A DNA stretch of 64,000 bases from Diaphorobacter aerolatus (GCF_014489535.1 NZ_CP060783.1:1550001-1614000); one strand, 5' to 3'; shown: positions 22,473 through 35,100, counted from the stretch's first letter. The notes: generated from the sequence alone by a model not told the origin. Numbers and translations: made by a program.

Positions 22473-22985
22473 TCAGATCGGCTTTTTGGGACGGAAGCGC
22501 GCCACGCGCGCGGCACCCGATTGTGCCTTGGTCCGCACGCCTGAGCGCGATTTGTACCATTGGGGCACAGCGCCTCGCTTGACGCGCCAGTTCTTGCGCG
22601 GATGATTGTAGGCTGGCGTGACAGAGCTGTAGGAGGACGACGAAACATCACCATCCCAGTTCGACTCCGACGACGAGGAGGAGAAGGAGGTCGAGCCGGT
22701 GATCGAACCCGTGGTTTCGTTCCAGTCCTTTTCGAAGTCGCGCGCGCTGGTCTGCACGGATTGCTCGACATCGCGTGCCGCGCTCTCCACGTTGTCCTTC
22801 ATCTTGCGCAACTCGTCCAGCTCCATCGAGCGATTGACCTCGGCCTTCACGTCATTCACATAGCGCTGCGCCTTGCCCAGCAACGTACCCACGGTACGCG
22901 CCACTTTCGGCAATTTCTCGGGACCGATGACGACCAGCGCCACCACTCCGATCAGCGCCATCTTTGAAAGGCCAATATCAAACAT
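22473..22985 (-). CDS. tatB: Sec-independent protein translocase TatB
   Basis: Single-span partner of TatC. The N terminus [20 protein letters not shown] is the TatB membrane helix. It continues into [20 protein letters not shown] and a long amphipathic helix up to about residue 85. The remaining residues are Ser-rich, low-complexity, and end in a basic patch. At 170 residues it is of normal size. Confidence 0.94.
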   Translation of the reverse strand: MFDIGLSKMALIGVVALVVIGPEKLPKVARTVGTLLGKAQRYVNDVKAEVNRSMELDELRKMKDNVESAARDVEQSVQTSARDFEKDWNETTGSITGSTSFSSSSSESNWDGDVSSSSYSSVTPAYNHPRKNWRVKRGAVPQWYKSRSGVRTKAQSGAARVARFRPKKPI

Positions 22986-23030
22986 TCAGCTATCCGGGTA
23001 TCCGGGTATCCGGTGGTCGTGCGTCGCAGA
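22986..23030. repeat. tandem 8-base repeat between tatA and tatB
   Basis: ATCCGGGT is repeated almost three times at 22992-23013, in the 45-base gap just upstream of the tatB start. A short tandem repeat in this position could change copy number by slippage and alter the spacing before tatB. Confidence 0.7.
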
Positions 23031-23270
23031 TCAGCTCTTGTGCTTGGCTTCCACGTCGATGGTCGACTTGTCGGCGGCGGCGGCGTTGGTGACTTGGCCG
23101 GTGGCAGCAGCGGCATCGGCGTCAGTGGCCTGACCGTCCTTCATGCCATCCTTGAAGCCCTTGACCGCGCCGCCCAGATCGGAGCCCATGTTCTTGAGCT
23201 TCTTGGTGCCAAAAACCATCACCACGATCAGCAGCACGATCAGCCAGTGCCAAATAGAAAACGAACCCAT
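23031..23270 (-). CDS. tatA: Sec-independent protein translocase TatA
   Basis: Pore-forming subunit of the twin-arginine pathway. The 79-residue protein has the TatA membrane helix [16 protein letters not shown] followed by [20 protein letters not shown], the amphipathic helix, and an Ala-rich tail. First gene of tatABC; hinT lies 102 bases upstream. Confidence 0.95.
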   Translation of the reverse strand: MGSFSIWHWLIVLLIVVMVFGTKKLKNMGSDLGGAVKGFKDGMKDGQATDADAAAATGQVTNAAAADKSTIDVEAKHKS

Positions 23271-23372
23271 GTTGATTCTCCTAACGAATAGCGACCATTC
23301 TAGACGCCGTACGTGTCAAGACGGTCATTAACCAGTAACTTTCCCCGGCGGGGACATGGCATTTGCAAGCGC

Positions 23373-23729
23373 TCAGCCCTTTTTCCAGGGGCGCGGACCG
23401 GCGATCACGTGCATGTGCAGGTGGTGCACCTCCTGGCCGCCTTCGTCGCCCGTGTTCACCACGATGCGAAATCCGCCTTCCGGATAGGGATTCGCGCCCT
23501 GCTCCTGCGCGAGCTTCGGAGCCAGCGTCATCATGCGGCCCAGCAGCGGTGCGTCTTCCGCCGTGACGTGCGCCATCGACGGAATGTGCTTCTTCGGAAT
23601 CATCAGAAAATGCACCGGTGCCCATGGATTGATGTCGTGGAACGCGAAGATGTCGTCGTCCTCGTAGACCTTCCTGGAAGGAATCTTGCCTTCGATGATC
23701 TTGCAAAAAATACAGTCGGGGTCGTGCAT
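23373..23729 (-). CDS. hinT: HIT-family purine nucleoside phosphoramidase
   Basis: Histidine-triad hydrolase of 118 residues. The N-terminal DPDCIFCKIIEGKIPSRKVY and the catalytic GGQEVHHLHMHVIAGPRP motif identify HinT. These enzymes hydrolyse AMP-lysine and other phosphoramidates. It stands between the his-linked genes and tatABC, a position conserved in related bacteria. Confidence 0.94.
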   Translation of the reverse strand: MHDPDCIFCKIIEGKIPSRKVYEDDDIFAFHDINPWAPVHFLMIPKKHIPSMAHVTAEDAPLLGRMMTLAPKLAQEQGANPYPEGGFRIVVNTGDEGGQEVHHLHMHVIAGPRPWKKG

Positions 23730-23823
23730 GGCTGGCTGGTCTGTTTCAAGAAACGATGGGGGTCGTGGACAGCGACCGGCTTTTGCTGGCGTTCACGCAG
23801 GCTGCGGCTGTCCGTTCGTTCGT

Positions 23824-24849
23824 TCACATATTCTCGGCGAGTTTGAGCGTGGGCTTGAGGCCGATGTCCGCAAAGTGCTTTTTCAGCCATTCCTCGCCCG
23901 AGGCGCGGCCGAGTGCGAACAACTGCCGAATGAATGACATGTCGGTGCGCATCTTGCTCGCCGCGCCCATCGGTGCGAGCACCGAGCCGCCGTCGATGCG
24001 GTGCATCAGCACATTCTTGTAGCGCCGACTATCCAGTTTGCCTTCGGCAAGCAGGCGGCGCACGAATTCAATCGCGCGCAATTCGGCCAGCAGTCCGGCG
24101 TTGAAGGTCACTTCGTTCACGCGCTCCATGATTTCCTGCGCGTCGTCGGGCAGGCGATCATGGTCGATCGGATTGATCTGCACGAGCAGGATGTCGCTTG
24201 CATCGGTACGGTAGATCAGCGGATAGATCGCCGGATTACCGGAGTACCCGCCATCCCAGTAATGCTCGCCATCGATCTCCACGGCCTTGAACAGCATCGG
24301 CAGGCAGGCCGACGCCATCACGGCATCGGCGCTCAGCCGTTTGCCCGTGAAGATCTCGCCGCGCCCGGTGCGCACATTGGTCGCACAGACGAACACCTGC
24401 TTGGCATTCGTCGCGCCGATGCGCTCGAAATCCACTTCCTTTTCAAGCAGCTTGCGCAGCGGATTGATGCCAAGCGGATTCATCTGGTAGGGCGACAGCC
24501 ACTGCGAGAGCATGTTCATGAACGCACCGGCAGCAGGCATGGGCACGCCCCACAGCATCGTCGATCCCATGGTGCCGACGCCCTCCCACAGCCGCGTGAG
24601 GGATTCGCGCGCCTTCTGGGCTCCGGCCAGTTGCTTCTCGTGTGGATCCTTGTATTCGTGCGCCGCCATCGCGAACCCATGGGCCAGCGCCACGGCGTTC
24701 ATCGCGCCCGCGCTGGTGCCGCTCACGCCCTCGATACGCACACGACCGTCTTCAAGCAACGCGTCGAGCACGCCCCAGGTATAGGCACCGTGCGAGCCGC
24801 CGCCCTGCAACGCCAGATTCAGCGTCTTTTCCCGGCGCTCTTCAGGCAT
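23824..24849 (-). CDS. patatin-like phospholipase
   Basis: A 341-residue cytoplasmic-type lipid acyl hydrolase. The oxyanion loop is LQGGGSHGAYTWG, the nucleophile is in GVSGTSAGAMNA and the aspartate of the Ser-Asp dyad is in YWDGGYSGNP, so the catalytic residues are all present. There is no signal peptide. It overlaps the end of the DUF4870 gene by 8 bases and so is probably co-transcribed with the hisI-hisE end of the histidine cluster. Substrate unknown; it could act in lipid turnover or secretion of an effector, but nothing here decides this. Confidence 0.9.
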   Translation of the reverse strand: MPEERREKTLNLALQGGGSHGAYTWGVLDALLEDGRVRIEGVSGTSAGAMNAVALAHGFAMAAHEYKDPHEKQLAGAQKARESLTRLWEGVGTMGSTMLWGVPMPAAGAFMNMLSQWLSPYQMNPLGINPLRKLLEKEVDFERIGATNAKQVFVCATNVRTGRGEIFTGKRLSADAVMASACLPMLFKAVEIDGEHYWDGGYSGNPAIYPLIYRTDASDILLVQINPIDHDRLPDDAQEIMERVNEVTFNAGLLAELRAIEFVRRLLAEGKLDSRRYKNVLMHRIDGGSVLAPMGAASKMRTDMSFIRQLFALGRASGEEWLKKHFADIGLKPTLKLAENM

Positions 24850-25237
24850 CGATCGGGCGTCCGTTGCTCATCGCGAGCATGCCGCGAACGATGCGGTACA
24901 GGAACCACAGCGAAATCAGTCCCCAGGCAATCCAGCCCGGCACGAGAAACAGCAGCCAGAGCGGCGCCGTCACCACGTAGAGCACACCGGCCCAGATCAC
25001 GGATCTGATGCGCCAGGAAAAATGGCTGGCCTGCCACGTGCCTTCGGCATCTCCGCGCTTCACGAGGTCGATGACCAGCGCGATCAGCAGCAAGGCGACG
25101 CTCGCCTGTGCACTGGGAATGACGGCGGCGACCGCCACGATCAGATGCAGGATGTAGCTGACCCAGCCGATCGCCTTGAGACTGTTCGCTCGCTGGTCGG
25201 GCTCGATGTCGACAATGTCGTTGTTGCGGTTGTTCAA
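24842..25237 (-). CDS. DUF4870 membrane protein
   Basis: A 131-residue membrane protein with about three to four hydrophobic segments ([69 protein letters not shown]). The family often sits beside hisE in betaproteobacteria; its function is unknown. Its ATG overlaps the hisE stop codon by four bases, so it is translationally coupled. Confidence 0.82.
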   Translation of the reverse strand: MNNRNNDIVDIEPDQRANSLKAIGWVSYILHLIVAVAAVIPSAQASVALLLIALVIDLVKRGDAEGTWQASHFSWRIRSVIWAGVLYVVTAPLWLLFLVPGWIAWGLISLWFLYRIVRGMLAMSNGRPIDA

Positions 25238-25632
25238 GTGGAACCTCCTTCTTCCTTGGCACGTTGTTCGGCCTTGCGCAGCGCCTTTTCCTCAAGGCCA
25301 CTCAGGCCCTCGCGGCGCGCAAGTTCGCTGACGACATCGGCTGGCGTGAGTCCGTAATGGGACAGCGCCACCATCGAGTGAAACCACAGGTCGGCGACCT
25401 CGTAGATCAGTTTGGATTTGTCCGCGCCGTGATCCACATCCTTGGCGGCCATCACCACCTCGGTCGCCTCCTCGCCGATCTTCTTCAGAAACGAGTCCGG
25501 GCCCCTGGCGAGCAGGCGCGCCACGTAGCTCTTGTCCACATCGCCGCCCTTGCGACTTTCGATCACATCGGCCAGCCGCGCCAGCACATCGACGGAATTC
25601 ACCTCTGCGTCACTCATGATGTCATTCAGCAT
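25234..25632 (-). CDS. hisE: phosphoribosyl-ATP diphosphatase
   Basis: Second step of histidine synthesis: hydrolyses phosphoribosyl-ATP to phosphoribosyl-AMP. MazG-like all-alpha fold with [18 protein letters not shown] and [19 protein letters not shown], which carry the metal-binding acidic residues. The ATG at 25632 lies 3 bases after the hisI stop codon; the ATG at 25617 is an alternative start. Separate hisI and hisE genes, rather than the fused form, fit a betaproteobacterium. Confidence 0.93.
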   Translation of the reverse strand: MLNDIMSDAEVNSVDVLARLADVIESRKGGDVDKSYVARLLARGPDSFLKKIGEEATEVVMAAKDVDHGADKSKLIYEVADLWFHSMVALSHYGLTPADVVSELARREGLSGLEEKALRKAEQRAKEEGGST

Positions 25633-25635
25633 TTC

Positions 25636-26025
25636 TTATTTATAGATGGATTCGGGATCTTTCAAGACCGGATCGATAGGTATCCACTCGCCATCTTGAA
25701 GGCGACTATAGAAGCAGCTATGACGTCCCGTGTGACAGGCAATGCCGGGTTCGTGGCCGGTCTGCGTCACCTTGAGCAGCACCACGTCATTGTCGCAGTC
25801 GATGCGAACCTCGTGCACCGTCTGCACATGGCCGGACTCCTCGCCCTTGAACCATAGCTTGCCGCGCGAGCGGCTGAAGTACACGGCGCGACCCAGCTCG
25901 GCGGTTTTGGCCAGCGCCTCGCGATTGGCCCATGCGAACATCAGCACGTCGCCCGTGGCGGCTTCCTGCGCGATCACGGGCACGAGGCCCTGCGCATCCC
26001 ATTTCACTTGATCTAACCAGTTCAT
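25636..26025 (-). CDS. hisI: phosphoribosyl-AMP cyclohydrolase
   Basis: Third step of histidine synthesis: opens the adenine ring of phosphoribosyl-AMP. The zinc and magnesium site residues are in [13 protein letters not shown] and [11 protein letters not shown], and [13 protein letters not shown] is also conserved. The ATG at 26025 gives [10 protein letters not shown] as N terminus. In the conserved cluster hisI directly follows hisF; here the giant surface-protein gene lies between them. Confidence 0.94.
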   Translation of the reverse strand: MNWLDQVKWDAQGLVPVIAQEAATGDVLMFAWANREALAKTAELGRAVYFSRSRGKLWFKGEESGHVQTVHEVRIDCDNDVVLLKVTQTGHEPGIACHTGRHSCFYSRLQDGEWIPIDPVLKDPESIYK

Positions 26026-26100
26026 CCCCGCATTGTCTGCGATTCGCAAAATGGGCTGGCAGGTTGTGGATTTGCGCAGCGCGTCCCCGGACTTCCATCC

Positions 26101-29100
26101 TCACTTGCGAGCACGCAGGACTCGGGCCGCACGCATGCCCATCAGCATGAGCAGCAGTGTCAGCAACCCGAGCGCCAAGCGCGAATCGACGGGAACCGGC
26201 GTCACGCCGCCCGGTTGCGGCGGAACCACGTCGGCGATCACGTCACTGTCGACCGACGTGCAGGGCGCGTCGGCCCTGCAAACACCGCCGGTGACGATGG
26301 CCGTGTTCACCGCATTGGTACCTACCGCGCCGCTGACCCGCGCGTTCACGAGATAGGTGACGTTGCCGCCCGCCGCAATCGTGATGCCCGAGCAAGTGAG
26401 GCCCGAGCACGTGCCGAGTGCAGACCCGGCGCTGGCGGCGCCCGGGACAATCGCCAGATCGGACAGTCCGCTGCCCACCACATCGGTCCAGCTCACACCT
26501 GTCGCCTCGGTCGTTCCGGGATTGGAAATGGTGACGGTATAGGTCGTCGTACCGCCGACAAGCAGCGAGTTCACGTTGTTGGTCTTGCTCACCGCCGGAT
26601 TCGCAAGCGCCGCCACCGTCGTGGTCAGGCTCGCGCAGTGACCGTCGCCCGCCGCGCAATTGCCGGGAACCGGAGCCGCACCCGCGTTGTACGGATCACC
26701 GCCGCCGCCTACCGCCGCCGCATTGGTCACTTGTGGAACTGCCGTGCCGCCAATCGTGACTGGCAACACGATGCTCGACGATGCGCCGGCTCCGAGGATG
26801 GCCTCGCCGGTGCAGGTGACGGTTTGACCGCTCACCGTGCAATTGAAGTCGCCGTAGGTTCCAGCGGTTGCCGTGACGCCTGCGGGCATTTGATCGACCA
26901 CTGTGATGCGCCCCGCGCTCGCAACCGTTCCCCTGTTGGTCACTTGCAGCGTGTAGCTCGCGTTGGCCTGCTCGACCATCCAAGGGCCGTTGCTGGTCTT
27001 TGTGATGCTCAGGTTGGGTACGCCAGGCAAGGCGTTGCACGCATCGTCGGTCGCAACCGCGCTGCCCGCAATGCTGGCTTCATTGAACGCGCCGTTTCCT
27101 GGCGTCGCATTGCAAACGAGTGCGGTCGCGCTGGCGTTGATGGCGAACGTGATTGTCACCACGTACCTGTGCGTGACCCCCGCCGGTAATGCCACGCTGG
27201 CGGCGCTGATGGGCGCGGCCACGTTGTTCGTCGGCGCCGGTGCCAAAGCCGCATTCACCGAGCCGATATCGGTCGTCACGGTCCAGCCGTTCAGCACCAC
27301 GCCCACGGTCGGGAAGCCCGGCTTGTCGGACAAGGTGTATTCACCCGAGAAGCCGCCGTTGTTGCTCACGCTCACCTCATAGGTCGCCGTGAATTGTCCG
27401 GTGGCCGTCGCGGCAGCAATGACGGGATTGTTCTTGGCGACCTGAATGCTTGCCGGAGTGTTCACGCGCGTATCGCGGGTGGCGCAATGACCGGGCGCCG
27501 CCGCATCCAGCGCCGTGCAGGTGCTTGCCGGTGCCGGCGTGCTGTTGCCATTGAACGGATCACCGCCGCCTCCCACCGAGGCGTTGTTGGTCACCGTCGC
27601 GCCTGTGCCGCCCGCGATGGCCGATGCCGTCACGTTCACGGGCAGGCCGATCACGCTGGTGCCCGCCGCCGCAATGCTGACTGCGCTCGTGCAGGTGATG
27701 TCCTGCGCGGCGTAGGTGCAGCTCCAGTCGCCACTCGTGAGCGTGCCGCTCCAGTTCGGCGTGATGCCCCGGGCAGGGTGTCAAGCACCGTGACGCTGCC
27801 CGTCGTGGCCGCCGTCGTGCTCGCATTCGTCACCGTCAGTTGGTAGGCTGCATTGCCCTGCCCCACCACCCACGGGCCGTTGTCTGCCTTGGCAAGCTGC
27901 AGGCTTGGCGCGTTCACATTCGTGGTCAGGCTGGCCTTGCAGTTGTCCGTTGCCGGGCAGGTCGGATCACCGCCCCGAGTGCGGTCGCGGTATTGGTCAC
28001 GCTCGGCGCAGCCGATGCGATGGGCGTGACTGGAATGACGAAGCTCGCTTCGCTGCCCGCTGCGGGGCTGGCGGTGAGGCTTTGCGTGATCGTGCAGCTC
28101 ACCTGCTGGCCTTGCGCCGTGCAGCCCGCCGGCAGCGTGCCGAGCATGAGGCTGGCGGGCATCACGTCAGTGATCGTGATGGCGCCGCTGGTGGCTGCCG
28201 TGCCGGTGTTGGTCACGCTCAGTGTGTAGCTGGCCGGTACACCCACCGAGAACGTCGGCGTGCTCGCTGCCTTGCTCAGCACGAGCCTGGGTGCGTTCAC
28301 TGCCGTGGTGTTCGTGGGTGCGCAGCGCGCTGGCAGGCTCGCGGCCTGTGTGCCGTTTGCGCACAGCGGATCACCGCCGCCCGTGGCCGTCGCCTGGTTT
28401 GTCACCGAGATGCCGTTCACCGTGTTTTGCGGAGTCACCGTGATGTTGAGCGCAACGCTCGCGTTGACCGCCAGGCTGGCGACCGTGCACACCAGCGTCT
28501 GGCTGCCCGCCGGGGTGTTCGTGCAGCCCGCGGGAAGCGCTGCGGTGTCAATCGTGAGGCCTGCGGGCACCGTGTCCGTCACCGTTGTCGCCGCGGTCGT
28601 TGCCGCCGTTCCCGTGTTCCTGAGCACCAGTTGGTACTGCGCAGCCTGCCCCACGGTGAAGGTCGCCACCGACGCGTTCTTGGTCAGTGTGAGTTGCGGC
28701 GCGGTCACCGGGTTGTCGGTGGTGCCGCTGCAGTGCGCTGCGGCCGGGCAGCTTGCATCACCCGTGTCGGCGTTGGCCTTGGCCACGTTCTGCAATGCCT
28801 GATTGTTGGCGCTCGCACTGGGTGTCACCGGAATCGTGAAGCTCACCGAGGAGCCAGTGGACAAGCCCGACGGCACGCTGCAGGTGAGGGTCTGGGCGCT
28901 TGCGCTGCATGACGCGGGCAGCGTGCCGATCACCAGGCCCGCTGGTATCACGTCGGTGATCGTGCCTGCAAGCGTTGCAGCCTGCCCGTTGTTGGTGGCC
29001 GTGATCACGTAGCTCGTGGGCTGGCCCACAACGAAGCTGCCATTGAGCGACTTGGTCACATCAAGGTACGGAGCGTTCACGTTGGTCACCAGTTCGCTCT

Positions 29101-32100
29101 GGCATGTGGCCGCCGTGCAGGCCGTGCCGCCGCCGCTCACGCTTGCCGTGTTCGTCACGGGTGATGCCGTGCCGTTGGCGATGCTCACCGGTGCGTTGAT
29201 CACGGGCGCGTTCGAGCCCGGCAGCAGAACGACGCTGTTCGTGCAGCTGAGCTGCAATGCCGTGCTGGCCGAGCAGTCCCAGCCGTTCACGTTGTTCGTG
29301 AGCGCCGGAGTGATCGTGATGCCGGTGGGCATCGTGTCCGTCACCGTGATCTGTCCGCTCGTGCTGCTCGTGCCGTTGTTGCGCACCGAGAGCGAGTAAA
29401 TGCCCGTCTGACCGACTGCGAATGCGGAAGGTGTCGCCACCTTGGTGATGGCAAGGCCTGGCGTGCCGCCGTTGGTGTTGGTGACCGTCGCCGTCCTCGC
29501 GCAGGGCGCCGTGGTGCAGCTCACGCCAGCCGGCGGCGTGACGGTGGCCGTGTTCACGATGTCGCCCGTGGCAGCGAGTTGCGCCTTGCCCGTGATGCTG
29601 ATCGTGATCGAGCTGCCGCTGGCAAGGCTTGCGCCCGGCAAGGACACAGTGTTCGTCGTGCCACCGGTAGTGCCGCACGTCGCGCCAGCGCTCGCCGCAC
29701 AGCTCCAGCTTGTCACCGCCACCGAGGCGGGCACCGTATCTGCCACGCTCACGCCCGTCACGTCGCTCGGGCCCGCATTGCTCACCACGAGCGTGTAGTT
29801 CAGGTCCTGGCCCGGCACATAGCCGCTCGCCGGGCTCGCCGTCTTGGTGATGCTCAGGTCTGCCTTCTTGCTTACCGTGGTCGTGTCGTTGGCGCAGTGG
29901 CTGTCCGAACAGCTACCGGGCACCGGAGGATTGCCGCCGTTATAGGGATCGCCACCACCGCCGACCGACGCAGCATTGGTGATCGTGGGAGCGGCTGTAT
30001 CGGCGACCGCGACCGGCAACGTGATGGCTACACTACCGCCGCTCGCGACCAGCGCGGCACTGCTGGTGCAAGTGACGGTCTGACCCGAGACGCCGCATGC
30101 CCAGCCACTGTAAGTGCCTGCCGTGGCCGTGATGCCTGCGGGCAGATTGTCGATCACCGTGATCGCGCCGGACGTCGCTGCATTGCCGCTGTTGGTCACG
30201 GTCAGCGTGTAGTTCGCGTTGGCTTGTCCGACCAGCCATGGGCCATTGCTGCTCTTGGCAATACCCAGGTTGGGCAGGCCCGGCAATGGGCCGCAGTTCG
30301 CGGCTGGTGCGACGCCTGCAATGCGGGCCGCGTTGTAAGCGCCATTGCCCGCGCTGCCCGTGCACGCCAATGCTGTCACGCCGGAACTCGTCACGAACGT
30401 GATCGCAACAGTGTAGGTGTGCGTCGTGCCTGCTGCAATCGATGTATTGGTGGCGCTGACCTGATTGGCTGAGCCGTTGGCGGGTATTGCCGGCAAAGCG
30501 GGATTCACTACGCCATTGGTCGTGATGCTCCAGCCATTGAGCGACACGCCTGCCGGGAAGCCGGGGTGTCTTCGAGCGTGTATGCGCCCGCAACGCCGCC
30601 ATTGTTGGTGACGGTGATGGTATACGTCGCCGTGTATTGGCCGAGCCCTCCCGCCGCCGCAATCGCTGGGGCGCTCTTGGCAAGCATCATCGCTGCCGGT
30701 GCATTCACTGCGGTGGGTTTGCTTGCGCAATGACCGGGTGCTGCCGCATCCAGCGCCGTGCAGGTGCTTGCCGGTGCTGGCGTGCTGTTGCCATTGAACG
30801 GATCACCGCCGCCTCCCACCGAGGCGTTGTTGGTCACCGTCGCGCCTGTGCCGCCCGCGATGGCCGATGCCGTCACGTTCACGGGCAGGCCGATCACGCT
30901 GGTGCCCGCCGCCGCAATGCTGACTGCGCTCGTGCAGGTGATGTCCTGCGCGGCGTAGGTGCAGCTCCAGTCGCCACTCGTGAGCGTGCCGCTCCAGTTC
31001 GGCGTGATGCCCCGGGCAGGGTGTCAAGCACCGTGACGCTGCCCGTCGTGGCCGCCGTCGTGCTCGCATTCGTCACCGTCAGTTGGTAGGCTGCATTGCC
31101 CTGCCCCACCACCCACGGGCCGTTGTCTGCCTTGGCAAGCTGCAGGCTTGGCGCGTTCACATTCGTGGTCAGGCTGGCCTTGCAGTTGTCCGTTGCCGGG
31201 CAGGTCGGATCACCGCCCCGAGTGCGGTCGCGGTATTGGTCACGCTCGGCGCAGCCGATGCGATGGGCGTGACTGGAATGACGAAGCTCGCTTCGCTGCC
31301 CGCTGCGGGGCTGGCGGTGAGGCTTTGCGTGATCGTGCAGCTCACCTGCTGGCCTTGCGCCGTGCAGCCCGCCGGCAGCGTGCCGAGCATGAGGCTGGCG
31401 GGCATCACGTCAGTGATCGTGATGGCGCCGCTGGTGGCTGCCGTGCCGGTGTTGGTCACGCTCAGTGTGTAGCTGGCCGGTACACCCACCGAGAACGTCG
31501 GCGTGCTCGCTGCCTTGCTCAGCACGAGCCTGGGTGCGTTCACTGCCGTGGTGTTCGTGGGTGCGCAGCGCGCTGGCAGGCTCGCGGCCTGTGTGCCGTT
31601 TGCGCACAGCGGATCACCGCCGCCCGTGGCCGTCGCCTGGTTCGTCACCGAGATGCCGTTCACCGTGTTTTGCGGAGTCACCGTGATGTTGAGCGCAACG
31701 CTCGCGTTGACCGCCAGGCTGGCGACCGTGCACACCAGCGTCTGGCTGCCCGCCGGGGTGTTCGTGCAGCCCGCAGGAAGCGCTGCGGTGTCAATCGTGA
31801 GGCCTGCGGGCACCGTGTCCGTCACCGTTGTCGCCGCCGTCGTTGCCGCCGTTCCCGTGTTCCTGAGCACCAGTTGGTACTGCGCAGCCTGCCCCACGGT
31901 GAAGGTCGCCACCGACGCGTTCTTGGTCAGTGTGAGTTGCGGTGCGGTCACCGAGTTGTCGGTGGTGCCGCTGCAGTGCGCTGCGGCCGGGCAGCTTGCA
32001 TCACCCGTGTCGGCGTTGGCCTTGGCCACGTTCTGCAATGCCTGGTTGTTGGCGCTCGCACTGGGTGTCACCGGAATCGTGAAGCTCACCGAGGAGCCAG

Positions 32101-35100
32101 TGGACAAGCCCGACGGCACGCTGCAGGTGAGGGTCTGGGCGCTTGCGCTGCATGACGCGGGCAGCGTGCCGATCACCAGGCCCGCTGGTATCACGTCGGT
32201 GATCGTGCCTGCAAGCGTTGCAGCCTGCCCGTTGTTGGTGGCCGTGATCACGTAGCTCGTGGGCTGGCCCACAACGAAGCTGCCATTGAGCGACTTGGTC
32301 ACATCAAGGTGCGGGGCGTTCACGTTGGTCACCAGTTCGCTCTGGCATGTGGCCGCCGTGCAGGCCGTGCCGCCGCCGCTCACGCTTGCCGTGTTCGTCA
32401 CGGGTGATGCCGTGCCGTTGGCGATGCTCACCGGTGCGTTGATCACGGGCGCGTTCGAGCCCGGCAGCAGAACGACGCTGTTCGTGCAACTGAGCTGCGA
32501 TGCCGTGCTGGCCGAGCAGTCCCAGCCGTTCACGTTGTTCGTGAGCGCCGGAGTGATCGTGATGCCGGTGGGCATCGCGTCCGTCACCGTGATCTGTCCG
32601 CTCGTGCTGCTCGTGCCGTTGTTGCGCACCGAGAGCGAGTAAATGCCCGTCTGACCGACTGCGAATGCGGAAGGTGTCGCCACCTTGGTGATGGCAAGGC
32701 CTGGCGTGCCGCCGTTGGTGTTGGTGACCGTCGCCGTCCTCACGCAGGGCGCCGTGGTGCAGCTCACGCCAGCCGGCGGCGTGACGGTGGCCGTGTTCAC
32801 GATGTCGCCCGTGGCAGCGAGTTGCGCCTTGCCCGTGATGCTGATCGTGATCGAGCTGCCGCTGGCAAGGCTTGCGCCCGGCAACGACACAGTGTTCGTC
32901 GTGCCACCGGCCGTGCCGCACGTCGCGCCAGCGCTCGCCGTACAACTCCAGCTTGTCACCGCCACCGAGGCGGGCACCGTATCTGCCACGCTCACGCCCG
33001 TCACGTCGCTCGGGCCCGCGTTGCTCACCACGAGCGTGTAGTTCAGATCCTGGCCCGGCACGTAGCTGCTCGCCGGGCTCGCCGTCTTGGTGATGCTCAG
33101 GTCTGCCTTCTGGACAACCGTCGTGACGGGTGTCGAAGGATCACAGGTTTCGTTGGAATTGGCCGCCGTGCAACTGGGATCTCCACCACCACCGATGTTC
33201 GCCTTGTTGAGCCCTCCCGCTGCTACGGCCGAAGCAGCCACCGCAACCGGAATGGTGACCGTGTAGGTGCCATTGGCCAAACCCGAATTCAACTGGCAGT
33301 TCGGCCCCAAGGCGCTTCCGGAACTGGCGGTGCAGCCGCTGAGCGTGGCTCCGTTGTTCACCGTGGGAACTCCGGCCAGGGTGATTCCAGTGGGCAGGGT
33401 GTCCGCCACGGAAATGGTTGCGGTCGTGGGACCACTGCTCACGGTGATTGCAATCTTGTAATTCTGACCTGCCGCGCCGACCAGCAACGGAGTTGCCGAT
33501 GCAGTCTTGGTGGCCGTGATGCCGGGCTGCTGAATCGTGGTGACCACGCTCGCGCTGTTGTTGGCCGGGACGCTGTCGTTGATGCCGTCAGGCGCAACAG
33601 CGGTCGCGGTATTGGTGATCGATGCTCCGTTGGTCGAGGCCGTCGCCTGAACGATGACCGTGCAGGATGCGTCCTTGGCCATCGAGGCAAGGGTGCCTGT
33701 GAGGTTGTTGCCATCCAGCGTGACGCTCGTGGCACTGCAACCGGTGACGGTCCCGGCCGGGGTCACCGAGACAATGGTTGGCGACGTGAAATTGCTGGGG
33801 ATTTGATCGCTCAGCTTGGCATTGCTGACGACGCTCGGGCCTGCGTTGGTCAGTTTCAAACGGAACTGCACCAATGCCCCGTTGGATGCAACGAGGGTTC
33901 CCGTTTGGTACGCGGCTGCGGTGGAAAGCTTCTGCTCTTTGGTGATCTGCAGGTCCGCATTCAACGGCACGCTGTCGGTGGCGCAGCCCACAAAGGGCAC
34001 GCCATTGGCGGTACACGTCTGCGCCGTGACGTCCGTGGGAAAAGTGCTGTTTTGCGGATCGGTGGACGAAGACGCAGTACCTACCTGCGCCGCATTGGTC
34101 AGCGAATTGGTGGCACCGGTTGCCACCGTCGCATTGAAGGTGATGACGGCGTTCGCATTTGCAGCTAGGACCCCGCCCGTGTTATTGCAGGTCAGTACGT
34201 TGGCGGCAACGCTGCAACTGAATATGCCTTGCGTTGCCGGGTTCACGACGGGTGCGCTGAAACCCGCCGGCAGAACGTCAACAACGCGGATCGTGTTCAC
34301 AGCCGCCGCGTTACCGCCGGTATTGCTCACCGTGAGCGTGAACGCGACCGTATCACCAGGGCCTCGGGATTGCGGATTTGCGTGGGTTTTCGCAAGCCGT
34401 ATCTGCGCTGCGTTCTGCGCAGTGTTCATGTCGATGGCGCAGCCCGCAGGAACGTTGTTGTTGGTGCACAGCGCGACAGAGCCAGCGTCTGGCGTCGTCA
34501 ACGGCAGATTGGGATCACCTCCGCCGCCAATGCGCGCCTTGTTGGTGTATTGCTCGGCACTCGTCAAGGCTCCGGCATTCGCCAACAGACTGAACTGACT
34601 GGAGGCACCGCCGGGAATCGACACATTCGAGGTACAGGTCACCTCGGTGCCGGAGGCCCGAACGCAGGTCCAATCCGCAGCGTTGGCACCCGATTTGACG
34701 AGTGTTACCGGCCAGTTCATCGGCGCGGGCAGGACGTCCCGGAACTGGATGCTCCCGATCGATGCCGCATCTCCCGAATTGGTGACGGTGAAGGCGTAGG
34801 TGGTCGTGCCGTTGATGTTCACGTTGAACTGACCATCGTCCTTGGTGAGCGACAACGCCACGCGCTTCACGATATTCGTGTCTGCCGCACACCCCGTCGC
34901 CAGATCCGACGCTGCGGCCGAGCACAGTGACGCCGTCGCCTCGGTCGGAGCCAATGGCTTGCTGGGATCGCCACCGCCGCCGATTTGCGCGCGATTGGTC
35001 ACCGCGCTGGGCGCTGTGGAGTCCACTGTGAGTGGAATACCGATGACCGCGTTTGCACCAGCGGCAAGCGAAGTCGATGTAACACACGAAATGCTGCGGG

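Noticed and set aside
27482..33111. The long direct repeat as an assembly duplication
   Set aside because: The two copies differ at many scattered positions and are embedded in distinct flanking repeats, so they are separate genomic copies. A collapse or mis-join is still possible and needs long reads.
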